A DNA stretch of 64,000 nucleotides, taken from assembly GCA_009192285.1 (NCBI GenBank), contig WBVU01000012.1, forward strand, positions 1,116,001 through 1,180,000, read 5' to 3'. The stretch comes from Morchella semilibera. Taxonomy: Eukaryota; Ascomycota; Pezizomycetes; Pezizales; Morchellaceae. The position numbers were made by a program, and so were the translations under genes. Under the pieces are notes generated by a model. It searched no databases. It was not told the DNA's origin and worked only from the letters and a program-made list of their open reading frames with translations. Positions 23,246-34,094 of this stretch are shown one piece after another (within the stretch, counting starts at the first letter, position 1; each line of letters opens with the position of its first letter).

Positions 23246-24157
23246 ATGGCAGCCTTTGCGAAGAAAGACTTTGGATACACGGCCTATGCCACCCACCGCC
23301 CTACCTATCCTACCACCCTCTTTACCACGCACCTCCTCCCCTACCACCAAGGCCCCACACACACCCTCCTCGACCTCGGCTGCGGCCCCGGGACCGTCAC
23401 CCGCCCACTCGGGTCCCGCTTCACCCGCGCCATCGGCGTAGACCCAAGCACGGGCATGCTCGAGTCCGCACGGGCCCTCACCCCGCCCGACGAGTACCCC
23501 CACATCGAGTACCGCCTCTCCGCGGCCGAGACGCTCCCGTTCCTGGCGGACGCATCGGTCGACATGGTTGTCTCGGGGCAGGCCGCGCACTGGTTCGACG
23601 TGCCCCGGTTCTGGGCCGAGATGGCGCGCGTGGTGCGGCCCGGCGGGACCGTGGCCGCGTGGACATACAAGGACTTTGTGTTCCCGGGCTTCCCGGCGGC
23701 TAGCCTGGTCGTGGCGCAGTACACGTATGGGCGCGATAAGATGGGCCCGTGCTGGCAGCAGCCGGGCCGCCACAGGTGTCAGAGCCGGATGCGCTTCCTG
23801 GAGCCCCCAGAGGGCGAGTGGGGGCATGTGCAGCGGTGGGAGTATGAGCCGGCTGTTGAGGGCAACTGCGAGGACCTCCGGGAGCTCGGGTATGCCAATG
23901 TTGTCGATGACACGGAGGGTCTTGTCAGGCGCGGTGAACCGCTGTTGAGCATGAAGTGGAAGCTTGGCGAGGTGGAGAACTATGCGAGGACGTGGAGCGG
24001 GGCGCATGAGTGGGGCGTGAGGAACGGGGGCGGGGATATCATCGGGGATATGTTTGCCGACATCCGGAAGGCGGCGGGGTGGGAGGGCGAGGGGTGGAGA
24101 GAGAGGGTTGTGGATGTGGAGTTTGGGCATGGGGTGTTGACGGCTAGGAGAAAGTAG
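23246..24157 (+). CDS. SAM-dependent class I methyltransferase (trans-aconitate methyltransferase-like)
   Basis: A 303-residue intronless gene starting MAAFAKKDFGYTAYATHRPTYP, the usual N-terminus of fungal TMT1/Crg1-like methyltransferases. Motif I is LLDLGCGPGTVT (about residues 41-52). The acidic residue ending strand 2 is in GVDPSTGMLESAR. Motif II/post-I is SVDMVVSGQAAHWFDVPRFW, and motif III is MARVVRPGGTVAAWTY. These bind S-adenosylmethionine; the methyl acceptor is probably a small carboxylic acid but cannot be read from sequence. No signal peptide or membrane segment is present, so it is likely cytosolic. Coding DNA is very GC-rich with C/G-ended codons. Family certain, substrate inferred. 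Confidence 0.9.
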   Translation: MAAFAKKDFGYTAYATHRPTYPTTLFTTHLLPYHQGPTHTLLDLGCGPGTVTRPLGSRFTRAIGVDPSTGMLESARALTPPDEYPHIEYRLSAAETLPFLADASVDMVVSGQAAHWFDVPRFWAEMARVVRPGGTVAAWTYKDFVFPGFPAASLVVAQYTYGRDKMGPCWQQPGRHRCQSRMRFLEPPEGEWGHVQRWEYEPAVEGNCEDLRELGYANVVDDTEGLVRRGEPLLSMKWKLGEVENYARTWSGAHEWGVRNGGGDIIGDMFADIRKAAGWEGEGWRERVVDVEFGHGVLTARRK

Positions 24158-24197
24158 GGGGATCGGAGACTCAGTCGGTCTGTAGACGGATCCGGGG

Positions 24198-24231
<34 letters not shown>

Positions 24232-25371
24232 CTCTCTCCTCTCGGTAATGTTTTGTATTATTTGTATGTTTAACTGGTAATGATAGTTTGTAGCCCTCTG
24301 GTTTTGTGCTGGGTCATGGGCATGTGTACTAACATAAAATGGCATCAGGTAGCGTTTCTCTGCCGCATGTGTCTCGGGCGACCTGGAACGGAGAAATCAA
24401 TCTGGTTTGGATTAGTTGATATTATCTATACGACCTTGCGGCGCAGTTTACATGGTATGACTCTTGCTCCCTTCCCCCGAAAAAAAGCAAAAAGAAAACG
24501 GGAAGGGGGAGGAAAGAGGAGATATAATGACCTGTTAGCACCCACCTAGGCCTCGTAGAAGTACGTTCGAGGCCTGATCATTGCCAGTTAACCACGCCAC
24601 AACACCCTTTAGATCTAGATCTGAGACCTGGTCATCGCTATTTTACCTGGGTTGGGATAGGACCGCTTGAGGTGAGTATTAAGTCTGTTCTCTTCGCTGG
24701 TTAACAGAATTCTCACGCACCTAAACCGTGCAGGGTCTTCAATGGGTCGGCCTGGCTTGAATACCCCATGCCCGGAGAGCACAATGTTATATATATCTAC
24801 CCTGCCCATGGTCGGGGACACCGATATATAGGGGTCAGGCTATGACAGAATATGACAGTGTTTTCAATATCCAGGCCGAAATATCGGTTCTTTGTGGGCC
24901 CAAAGAGAGCCCAAATAGCCTGGGCTTTGATTCCCATGAGGCCCGGTCCAAATAGCGCGCCCACGTGGTCAGTCCGTCAGTTTCCAATTCGTACGGAATC
25001 CAGATACGGTAGCTGTCTACGCATACTTACACACTACACCGACAGTAACCGGGCACTCTCGCAGTGACCGATATGGGGGGCCTGAGGCGCGGGGTGGCCC
25101 TGCCAAGGTCCGGAGCGGGGCGGATAGCTTCTATGTTGTTCATGGATTCGCTAGGCTGCCTGGGCTTATGAACTCGGGCCAGGCCGAGGGCAGCAACATC
25201 GGGCTTTAGGCCGGGCATGGGGATATTTCAAGCCCGGGCGCGGCGCCCGTTGGACGTCTTGGCATCGAGTGATGAATTATGATTTATTGATTTGTTAAGT
25301 ACGTGTACAACATGTAGCCTCTTGGGTACTACAGCTTCAAGCTTAATGGGTATGTTTTCACAGTTATGTAG
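24158..25371. other. 1.2 kb spacer
   Basis: No supported gene. A (GTTTT)n run at about 24199-24231 lies in the probable 3' UTR of the methyltransferase. The remainder is unremarkable. Confidence 0.55.
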
Positions 25372-26112
25372 TCACTTCCTTTGGGAATGGGTCTTTGGGG
25401 TTTGTTTCTGATATATATTTCTTACAGTAAGGTACAAAAAGATGTCACCATAACTAAAGTACTGCGCCCAAGAAACCCGAACAAAAAGAGAGGAACCGAG
25501 CCAAGGCCGGGGGCCCAGGAAGAGGACAGGGCAGTCAAAGTTAGATTTACATCCTCCCAACAAAATAATCCACCAGATGGACCGTCTTCCCCAATCGCTC
25601 TCCCACTTCTCCTTCTCCTCACCCGTCAACTCCTCCGGCACCTTCATCCTTCTCGCCAAATTTTGCGCCGAAATCCTCTGTTGGATGGTATTCACGCCGG
25701 TCTGCGGCGATGTAATCTTATATTTAATATTCATATCGGCTACGCCCGAGCTCCCAAGGATATCCACCATCTTTAAATCAAAGTTCCTAATCGCCACATG
25801 CAGCGGGGGCCCTAGATCTACTCTACCACAGATATCCGGGTTTGCCCCGGCCCCGAGCAGATGCTTCACAACGCCATAATCACCACGGGCCACAGCAGTT
25901 TCAAACGTGGTACAGTATGCGCCGTAGCCCTCGGCAGTGTTAGCTGAAGGATCGTACCTGAGAGTGGTAGTGTCCTTGCGGCTTATCATGGAGTGGATGA
26001 TGGAAAGTTTGTCCGCTTGCGGGATGGGCTGGCAGCAGATCGTGTTGAAGGTACTGTCGCTGTGGGTACAGATGGGGCCGTAGTAGAGGGGAGAAGAGAT
26101 ATCGTTGGTCAT
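25372..26112 (-). CDS. short ankyrin-repeat protein, paralog 1
   Basis: A 246-residue open frame from MTNDISSPLYYGP. Residues about 70-135 carry ankyrin helices: FETAVARGDYGVVKHLLGAGANPD, split here as FETAVARGDYGVV and LLGAGANPD, then LGPPLHVAIRNFDLKMVDIL. The same FE(T/A)AVA...PPLHxAI...MV layout recurs in the genes at 28566 and 30226, so the three are paralogs. After about residue 175 (WGRRSIWWIILLGG) the composition becomes hydrophobic and irregular, and a GTAAATC-type donor lies there. The true C-terminus may therefore be spliced and the last ~65 residues may not be coding. No signal peptide. Probably a protein-binding module; the partner is unknown. Confidence 0.6.
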   Translation of the reverse strand: MTNDISSPLYYGPICTHSDSTFNTICCQPIPQADKLSIIHSMISRKDTTTLRYDPSANTAEGYGAYCTTFETAVARGDYGVVKHLLGAGANPDICGRVDLGPPLHVAIRNFDLKMVDILGSSGVADMNIKYKITSPQTGVNTIQQRISAQNLARRMKVPEELTGEEKEKWESDWGRRSIWWIILLGGCKSNFDCPVLFLGPRPWLGSSLFVRVSWAQYFSYGDIFLYLTVRNIYQKQTPKTHSQRK

Positions 26113-26494
26113 TTTGCGCTTTGAGTGTGTGCCTTATGGTGGTGGTATTCTTGTTTCGTGTTGGCTTAGAGTGGGAAAGGATTAGGGCCCACAAGGTGAC
26201 TATTTAAGTTTGGTTTTGGGTTATACGTTGTGCCTCAATTGAATATTGAATACTGACCGTATATCATTTTTATTGTACACCACAGATCAGTGTATGGGCG
26301 TGAAAGGCCAAGCTTTCTCTGCCATTGATCATACTTCACCACCCGCTACACCACACCCTCCCCTTAGAGCTAAGCTTTTGGCTCATTTGGGGTGGGCCTC
26401 GTGCACATCCATCAACAAACCTAAACCAACTTGAGCCTTTTTCTCCCAGGCTCGAGCTTATGCTTAATTGAGCCTTAATTACATGTGTTATGCT

Positions 26495-26695
26495 CGGCCC
26501 TAAGGGCCATGAAACTGAAATAGGCGAAAAGGGCAGTTTTACCTACCTCGATGCTCAACTAAATAGCTTACTCTTTTTGGAGTATCCTACCATGTCGGAA
26601 TGAAGCCTCTATCTGCCGTTTTGCTAAGTTAGCTGAGAGAATAACCTGTTTTTTGGTCATTGACCGCCGGCTCGAGCTAGTTTACGAGCCAGCTT
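26495..26695 (-). repeat. dispersed repeat, copy 2 (inverted)
   Basis: Reverse complement of the segment at about 6060-6265. The most conserved block is the reverse complement of CTTAGCAAAACGGCAGATAG, and the AAACTGCCCTT block is also kept. Differences include several C-to-T type changes, which would fit RIP-like mutation but are too few to prove it. Confidence 0.7.
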
Positions 26696-27641
26696 GAACC
26701 TATAGGCTGGCCTGACTCGAGCTGGCTCATGGACCGCACTAAGCTGCTAACCTACTGGTCTCGGCGGCGTCCAGCAATTCATGATTACAATTCATCTTTT
26801 CGAAGAACAGAACCAGCTGATGAAGGCCTCGGGATAGGATACCGCTGCGTGACTCATGGTCAATCAGCATAGTCCCTCGTGAGCTGGATTTCATTATTAG
26901 GTCTAGGCCGCTAGGCTCTACTACCGGCCGGTCACCATTGGTCTAAAGAACCGAATGTTGAAGCTCGGACGATCGGAAAGATTCCTACGATGTACCAAAA
27001 CCGAACACAAGCTTGTCAATAAACAAGCATTCTAGTATCCAGCGGCCCTCTGATACTCGTATCCCAATGATATTCCTTCATTTCAGTTAGGGCGGCTTTG
27101 ACTTACATGAAGGACCCTAATGCACTAGCTGCCAATCTATGTGAAGCCAAATTAAAGGGGAGAGAGATAATATAAGCGTCCCGGTCTATTGGTATGTACC
27201 CTTTCCTACCGATCAACTCGTGAACTACCGATCGATTACACCCGGCTACTACTCCCCAGACGCATAAGGTATTGCAGCAAAGGAAACGACCGGTACGTAG
27301 ATACACCTACATCAAAATTCTACGCGTGCATGTTCACGTGCTCTGACATTTGCCGGCCATACTAATCATGGGCTTGGCGCATCTCCGTATGATATGCAAA
27401 AGTAGCCCATTTCAAAATGTCGACTTCTAGAGTAAGGGGACGTTGGAAACTGCATGCATACATACATGTATTTACATGTTATGCCCTCACAGATGACACT
27501 GTCAAATCCGCACCCCTTGCCCAAATCACCAACTTTCCTATAAAACGAATATGTGGTAAAGGCTTGCAGCCAATGATAGGTCACCACAAACGGCTATTAG
27601 ACAACGGTTTAGGTACATACACACTCTAAACTACATAAGTA

Positions 27642-27750
27642 CAGCGACAGGTAATAAGTGATGGAACGCCCTGAGGTACAAACACCAAATGTTGGTGGCG
27701 TTTTACCAAAACAGGCATCACTGTGTTCCATCACTTATTACCTACCGCTG
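27642..27750. mobile_element. MITE, 109 bp, TA-flanked
   Basis: The inverted repeats begin CAGCG and share AGGTAATAAGTGATGGAAC (about 26 bases per arm with two to three differences). They are bordered by TA at 27640-27641 and 27751-27752. The right TA is also the start of a TACATGTA palindrome. Confidence 0.8.
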
Positions 27751-28565
27751 TACATGTATGAGCGTTACCGGGTTCGAAACCTGTATGTAAGCTGCCTTAT
27801 ATATGATTTACTTATATGCATATATATTCCAATTAGCTCAACGGAAACTGGTAATTAGACCTGGTTTCGCTCACCCCGGTAGTCTTCACGGGTAACTTTC
27901 ATATCGAGTTATAATTGCATGTAATCAGCCCGTTATCTAGTCGAGTGATGTATCATGAACCGGGTACCGGGGCTGGGCCGACAACCCGAATCATCCACCA
28001 CGCTGATCAAACACCCGCAAAACGATCAAAAGGTGTGTCAACTGGTTCAGCAACCAATACCTTTCCTACACGAACCGGGGGGGGGCAACTGGTACCGAGA
28101 TATGCACGATAACACCTCAACACCAGTTCAGAACTACATACTTCTGTAGTGGGGGGTCCTAGCTCGAATGTGGGCGTCCCTTACCACGTGGAGGACATCA
28201 TCGGCAAACCCAGATGCAGCGTTCCACCCGGTATTTGTGAACCCTCGTCATTTCAGAAGGTATAACTGAATGATCGCGGTATAGAGTGCACTGATCAAAG
28301 CTTTGCCTCAACATCGGCACAGAATGTTGAATATTAGCTTTAATTCCGCCGAACAATATATGATCAACCCATGGGGCTTTCTGGGTCAAAGCTACAAACA
28401 TGGATGCGGCGGAAGGGATCTGGGCCCACAGCGAATCGGGGCCTTCGATCTCATCTATGCATAGAACGACTTCAAATCACCTGGTTATCAATAGCTCATA
28501 TGCTCTTACTCTTGGACGCCTTCAGGATGCTCACGAACTGGATTGAGTTACAAAGAACATTCTTG

Positions 28566-28994
28566 CTATCTAATTGAAATACTCGAACTAAGTCTTTCCC
28601 AATGATATACTTGATGCGCCACATAGGCGTGAACCGCTACCGATTCCTTCGATCCATCCAATTCCTTCAACGCCTCTGCAAATTCGAGCGCAGTTTGCCC
28701 CTGGCTATTTCTGATATTCTTCTTCAGTCTCCTGAAACCATAGAGCGTTTTTACCATTCTCTCGTCACGGTTGATGATGGCCTGGTGAAGCGGCGGGACC
28801 CCAGTAAGGGTTCTATTTGGATCGAGGTTTGGTATCCCGTAATAGGCTTTCACCTCTTCGAACTTGCCGTTGGCCACTGCGGCCTCGAAGATCCTAATTC
28901 TGGTCTCGCTGTTTGGGTCGTTATCAACAGGTGCGGGGTTTGGATTGGCACTGCTGTTGTTTGAGTCTCGAACTGCTCCGCTTTGGTTGCTCAT
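28566..28994 (-). CDS. short ankyrin-repeat protein, paralog 2
   Basis: A 142-residue intronless gene from MSNQSGAVRDSNNSS. A polar, disordered N-terminal ~30 residues precede FEAAVANGKFEEVKAYYG, then GVPPLHQAIINRDERMVKTL and QTALEFAEAL, i.e. two to three degenerate ankyrin units. It aligns with the genes at 25372 and 30226 through FExAVA, PPLHxAI and RMVxxL. All three lie on the minus strand within 5.3 kb and are otherwise diverged. The role is unknown; a small adaptor-like protein is the simplest guess. Confidence 0.65.
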   Translation of the reverse strand: MSNQSGAVRDSNNSSANPNPAPVDNDPNSETRIRIFEAAVANGKFEEVKAYYGIPNLDPNRTLTGVPPLHQAIINRDERMVKTLYGFRRLKKNIRNSQGQTALEFAEALKELDGSKESVAVHAYVAHQVYHWERLSSSISIR

Positions 28995-30225
28995 GACGAA
29001 GTATGAAGTATGGGTTTAAGGCGCTGGGCTGCAAGTAATAGTTTAGAATGTGTTAGGGACAGAGGTGTAAGAGTTTCTGAAACGGATAAAGCGTTTAACC
29101 AATGGCTTAGGTTATGTTTTGACACCCCGGTTTCTTTGTTATGAATGTATCAGTAACGGTAAAGGGTGTTTAGGTCTGGGGAAGGTCCCTTATATGTAAA
29201 GGAAATAACACCATAGAAAGAAGCTATAGTAACTTTATTATTATATCGTGAATTCTATATAGATATTGTTTCCTTGACGTAAAAAGGCCCGGCGCCCTCC
29301 GCTTGAATAGAACAGGACACACATTACATGGACCTCGCTCTGGATCTCAGCTGACAGATAAAACGAGAACCTACTGGAACACTTGTAAGTCTATAACACA
29401 AACTGCCTTTTCTGTATCATAAGAGCTATGCATATGAGCTGAGCGGACTTGATCTTCGTGTTTCTTTCAGCCAGTCTCTATGTCGATACTTGCCAAATTT
29501 CCAAGTTGTGATTAAAATACAACTAATATTAATGATAATATTGACGGCTGCCACCACCCTTGATTGTATGCTCGTCCTAAACTTAAAATTTGCTAGGTAA
29601 CATAACCCACACAAAAATCGAAGAAGCATGTCTACTTGGGCAAGTTTGAAACCGTAGAAGTGGTAGGCGAGTTAAGTTACGAGAGAGAGAACGCCCCAGC
29701 GGGCCACAGAAAACCCTGTCTAGTTACTAATTCTAGGGTTGATGAAGGTGAGGGATTTAACAAGGTGTCTCTGGAAAGGTATACCTCCTGGATCAAGAAA
29801 GACTACTATTTTCTTTTCTTTTCACCACATTATTCTGTACGGAAGGGTTCCTGGTGAGGTACTCGCCCCCTCAAGGTACCATCTATGAACTTGGCAATCC
29901 ATAATTGTTTTGTTCGTCGCACGTAGCAAACCGCCGACGAGTGATATTCTATGATTCCATCATACCCGTTATCAATTGTGTGCATTTACTATTCCTTGTA
30001 TATGCCGATTTACTAATAGAAGGCCTTGTAATATATTCTATTTGATTGCAAGTGAGAGGCTACAAGGAAGAGATATATGTCCATCAATTTCAAAATATGT
30101 CGAAAATAGAATAACAAATAAACAAACCACATCCATCTTACTCCCATACAAAGTCATAGTCATAAAGCCATCAAGAAAATACATGTACTAGTAAAAGATA
30201 TTTGCTCATATCAGCTAACAAACCC
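28995..30225. other. 1.2 kb spacer between ankyrin paralogs
   Basis: AT-rich with no supported gene. A TACATGTA palindrome lies at 30180. Confidence 0.55.
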
Positions 30226-30684
30226 TTAAGCTTCCTGATTGACTTCCAGCAAGTATTTTAACACCGGATCCGCCGTCACCCTCTGTTGGTGTCGCGCTAG
30301 CTCGATCGCCGTTTTCGAGTATTTAGTACTAAACGGATTTTTCTCAGTCCTGGGCGACGAAAGTAATATCTCGACCATTCTCGGATCGCTCCTCAGGACC
30401 GCATGGTGCAGTGGCAGGACACCTGACCGACTGAAATTTGTGTCTGCACCTTCACTGATAAGGTAAATCACAATGTCATGAAGTCCATCGGCGACGGCGG
30501 TCTCGAAGGCAAAGTTTGCCACGGCACCCTGGCTGATGAGTCTTTTGACTGTGCTAAGGTCTTTGGCCTGGACTGCGCGGAGCATGTCGTCGTCTAGGGT
30601 CTTACCCCCAAATAGAGGGTATGATTTGATGGCACCATTAGGGTTTTCTCCGAGGAATCGCTCGTCTTTTACGTGAGGTAGCAT
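30226..30684 (-). CDS. short ankyrin-repeat protein, paralog 3
   Basis: A 152-residue intronless gene from MLPHVKDERFLGENPNG. Ankyrin units: MLRAVQAKDLSTVKRLISQGA, FETAVADGLHDIVIYLISEGAD, VLPLHHAVLRSDPRMVEILLSS and KTAIELARHQ (each quoted in part). This is the best-preserved ankyrin fold of the three paralogs and is probably closest to the ancestral gene. No targeting signal or fused domain is seen. Confidence 0.7.
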   Translation of the reverse strand: MLPHVKDERFLGENPNGAIKSYPLFGGKTLDDDMLRAVQAKDLSTVKRLISQGAVANFAFETAVADGLHDIVIYLISEGADTNFSRSGVLPLHHAVLRSDPRMVEILLSSPRTEKNPFSTKYSKTAIELARHQQRVTADPVLKYLLEVNQEA

Positions 30685-32306
30685 CTCTGTTTGGTTTAGG
30701 TACTAGGGTTTGTAGTGAATAGTGTGATTGAGAGCGCATGTAGTGCGAGAAAGGCTTTTTAAACGTAGGTGGTTATTGAAGAGCTCGAGGGGCTTCCACA
30801 ACGCTGCTTATATATTGGAAATATATACACGTGCTCATTGAAGTAAACTCGTCGCTTTCCCAAGAATTCTAAGGTAACGATAGACATTTCTAGACCTGAA
30901 TATATCACGCAGCTTATTTGGGAAAACTCTTTATTACAATCGGAGTCAAGGTGTCAGTGATAACTATTATTTGATCATATCTTCTTACTAGTAGTCTCAT
31001 TCCTGCCACCTGGCTAAAAGACAGCAGGCGACACGGCTCTTGTCTTACCCAGAGATTCTGTAAGTGCTGGTCCGTTATCCCGTTCAAGTTTTTTTTCCTT
31101 CATTATGTTAGGGGATAAGTTCTGGATAAGTTCTAAATATTCGTAGAAACATACATGTATATCAAGCACATATATTGCGTCCGCTAGCTAGCTTTACCTC
31201 CACCCAAGTAAACTCGCCCCCAGAGCTCCAAGACCACCGGAGAAATTCGAATTCTTAGCGTCCATGCAGGGTAGGGACGCCGTTATCATGTGCCCACTTT
31301 GCCTGCTACATGGGCCGTCTTCTGGTTCGACTCCCCATCTTTCATCGGCGATGTTTACTGAGTGAATATTGGTAATATAAACCACAAACTTGAGCCCTAG
31401 GATCCCTTCTTTTTTCCCCATCAAGATTGGATTTCGCCGGCGTCCGGCAATCGCTCATAATACAGGTACCAATAATTACACAATGGATAGCTTATTTCTG
31501 ACCGAGTTATCCGTGGCTAGCCTATCCTTTCCCTATGTCTAGGAGGGATCTTGCGCGGAGCATTGGTATCGGACTTGACAGAGACGAAGAGCCCAACAAC
31601 CAAAACACTAGCGCGACTGTAACTACAGAGTTTCTGATGGGATCGCAACTGGTAATAGCTGTGGGAGCCTCGCTTAGAACCATGGGACGCCGGAAGCTCG
31701 TTGCGGCCTTACCCAAAAAGATAATTCGACCAAACCGCGGTGCCGTTGTAACTTCATCTCACCGCTTGGTGATTGGTCCTACCAGCAGCGGGTTGCTTTT
31801 AGCACGGGACTGGTGGTTAGCTGTGAGAATAACCATTGCCTAGGACGCTGGACCGGCTAATAAGCACGGATTCTTGGGGCCCTGTTGGTCCTCTAAGACT
31901 TAGTAGCTGATGATGTGCAGGGCAACGAGTGACATATTGTGAAAAAAGAAACAAAAATCAAATAATCACCACCGTCCCTTCAAAAACTACCGATCATCCA
32001 ATATTTTACTTTAATTGGGGCATATCTATATAAGCGCGCTTATTACGTGTACATCTACTTTGAAAGTAGGGTGGGTTCCGAAAATTCGACGGCAAATAAA
32101 AGTCAGGAAGATCCACCCATGAGACAGGCGGACCAATAGGGAAAGGAAAGGAGGGGAGAAGAGAGAAGAAGAGGGGAGAGATAGAAGGAGTAATTAAGAG
32201 GGGAGAAAAGGAGGACTAGATACACAAATCGAAAACCGACCAAACTGTGATATCATCTAACTGTGTTCTACTCCCATAGCCGTATCTAAAGATCCGAAAC
32301 GCAAGT
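30685..32306. other. 1.6 kb spacer
   Basis: No supported gene. The open frames around 31190-31850 have no recognisable domains. A purine-rich AG tract occupies about 32140-32215 downstream of the MTFP1 stop. TACATGTA at 31152. Confidence 0.5.
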
Positions 32307-33306
32307 CTATAATTCTTTCTCGTGCACACCTTTCTTTCCGGTGATAGCTTCGTAACCTTTCTCGAATACGTATTCGACGGCGTGCTCAACCGGGTGATCG
32401 AAAATGTATGGTAGCGCTGGTACCACAGCCAACCCCAACCCTACGGGACCCCAGGTCCTGATCATGGTGTTCTTATTCTTTTTCAAAGCTTTCCCAGAGT
32501 ATCGGACAACCTACGGATATCAGTAACTGTAAATGATACAGGTAGAGGATACATACGGTGTGGATTGTGAGCGCGGGCAGTCCCATACTTGCCAAGCCTT
32601 GGAAAATAGCCCGTTGGACCATAACAGTCCTGTAATCTTCCAAAAATGGGACCGTTCCTTTAGGGTTCACCAAGTTCTTTCCTCCATCCTTACTGTCATC
32701 CCAACCGACTGACAAATCGCTTAACGGCGATACCTTCTTCGGCTTTTCCGCAGACGAGGGTTTCGGCGTGGTGGCAGGGTTGGCAACGCTCTTTGCGGCC
32801 TCGCCAGCCTTGTATCCCGTTGCCTCGGAAGATTTTTCGGAGCGTTTCGGGTCAAGCCACTCGGGTAACGGGGAAACAACTTGGCCTCCACGAAGGGTGG
32901 CTTGGTTGGATATGTAGGCTTTATATCCTTCGTGGAGGACATCACCAGTGAGGTAGAGCCACGAAATACCGTACGCAGTACGGATCAAACCCGGGTGAGC
33001 TACCGGGCGGAAGGATTCACCAATGTCGGAGGTGTATGCGACATATCGGTGTGCTGAGTTCATGATAGTACGGATACGAGTTGCATAGGCGGCCCAGCGG
33101 ATGTTTGTTTCGGTGGTTTCGGGCGCCCTACATGGCATGGTGTTAGTTATTGATGTTTTCCGCCTCTCTCCGGGGCAGCTCGCACCGGTTCTGGCGGGGG
33201 GGGAAATGTCCCCATGATGGCAAACTTACTCTCCCTCATAAATCCTCTGGGATAGCGTTTCTGCCCTTGGCGGGTGGTCTGGGTTGGGAGGAGCCTTTGC
33301 CGACAT
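32307..33306 (-). CDS. mitochondrial fission process protein 1 homolog (MTP18/MTFP1 family)
   Basis: 283 residues from three exons: 33306-33230, 33127-32557 and 32510-32307; introns of 102 and 46 bp, all phases consistent. The start MSAKAPPNPDHPPRAETLS has a good context and is followed by the family core NIRWAAYATRIRTIM, HRYVAYTSDIGESFRPV, RTAYGISWLYLTGDVLHEGY and, after a low-complexity insert, DYRTVMVQRAIFQGLASMGLPALTIHTVVRYSGKA. The C-terminal exon holds WGPVGLGLAVVPALPYIFDHPVEHAV. Known family proteins sit in the mitochondrial inner membrane and influence fission; three membrane-like segments are visible. It shares a short intergenic region with the divergent ATP19 gene. Confidence 0.92.
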
Positions 33307-33640
33307 GATGTAAGATTTCCAACAATATCAAAGACCTCGAAGAGCTTGAGATAAGGTGATCTGTCTGTGGTAGTGGAGTTGGCGCCGTTTCTGGGTGTCC
33401 CTGGGTTTATATTCTATAGCAGACGCTTGAGCAAATAGAGTGACGTGATGTAAACCCTCCAGGTCCGGCTGAGTCATTCCAGACGAAGCGCCACAAACCA
33501 AACTCTGCCCCTCTACCGTACCCTACGTCCGCCACACCATCAACCCTCCTCAACCGAGATCCCGTCTCATCATCACGACTTTTAAAACGATACCCTACCC
33601 TCCCGTATTCAATTGATCACCCGCCACAAAACTCATCAAA
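33307..33640. promoter_or_regulatory. bidirectional promoter interval, MTFP1 / ATP19
   Basis: 334 bases separate the ATG codons of two divergent nuclear genes for mitochondrial inner-membrane proteins. It must hold both 5' leaders and the shared upstream elements. No TATA box is evident on either side. Confidence 0.6.
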
Positions 33641-34094
33641 ATGGTCGCTATGTACACCATCGCCGGAAGGCAGGTCGGATCCCACCACGTATGTCACTCC
33701 TCCCTTCCTTCCCCCCCGTCACCACCGGGTGCGGGCGGGTCAATTGCAATGGATTGTGAAGACCGTGAACATTGGTAGACTGACGATTACGGGATTAGCT
33801 CGCCATGGCCACTCTCGGTTCCGTCATCGGTATCGTTGCCCTCGCTACCGGAGGAAAGAAGGATAAGACTACCCCACCCATCCAGGCTTCCAGCAGTGAT
33901 GAGGAGAAGTTTATCAAGTATGCACCCCTGCTTGTCCGCAATCAACCCCTGGGCACGAATCCTCATGGACATATTATGACGTCGGATGTCTAGTCAAGGC
34001 TATTAGATAAACAGGATGCTAACCTGCTTCTGTCCTTAGGGAATTCATCGCAAAGGCTGAGGCCGAAAATGCCAGCTCTAAGGCAAAGCACTAA
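33641..34094 (+). CDS. ATP19: ATP synthase subunit k, mitochondrial
   Basis: A 73-residue protein from three exons: 33641-33688, 33799-33917 and 34040-34094, with GT-AG introns of 110 and 122 bp in phases 0 and 2. The N-terminus MVAMYTIAGRQVGSHH followed by LAMATLGSVIGIVALATGG is the family signature: a short matrix or intermembrane tail and a single membrane helix with small residues. Exon 3 supplies the charged tail EFIAKAEAEN. Yeast Atp19 is a small membrane subunit of the F1Fo dimer interface. The gene is too split to be seen as one open frame, but the exons are unambiguous. Confidence 0.93.

Larger units (their letters stand above)
26113..28565. other. 2.5 kb spacer with repeats
   Basis: No supported gene. 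It holds dispersed-repeat copy 2 (about 26495-26695), a MITE at 27642-27750 and TACATGTA palindromes at 27463 and 27751. Confidence 0.55.

Noticed and set aside
23204-24130. 308-codon minus-strand frame
   Set aside because: Lies opposite the methyltransferase; high GC3 creates long antisense frames. The plus frame carries all family motifs.
27765-27785. GGTTCGAAACC, tRNA T-loop-like
   Set aside because: The flanking bases do not form the 5 bp T stem or a cloverleaf. A similar GGTTCGACTCC near 31322 fails the same test.
31535-31843. 102-codon plus-strand frame
   Set aside because: No motif, no leader context, and overlapping frames of similar quality on the other strand.
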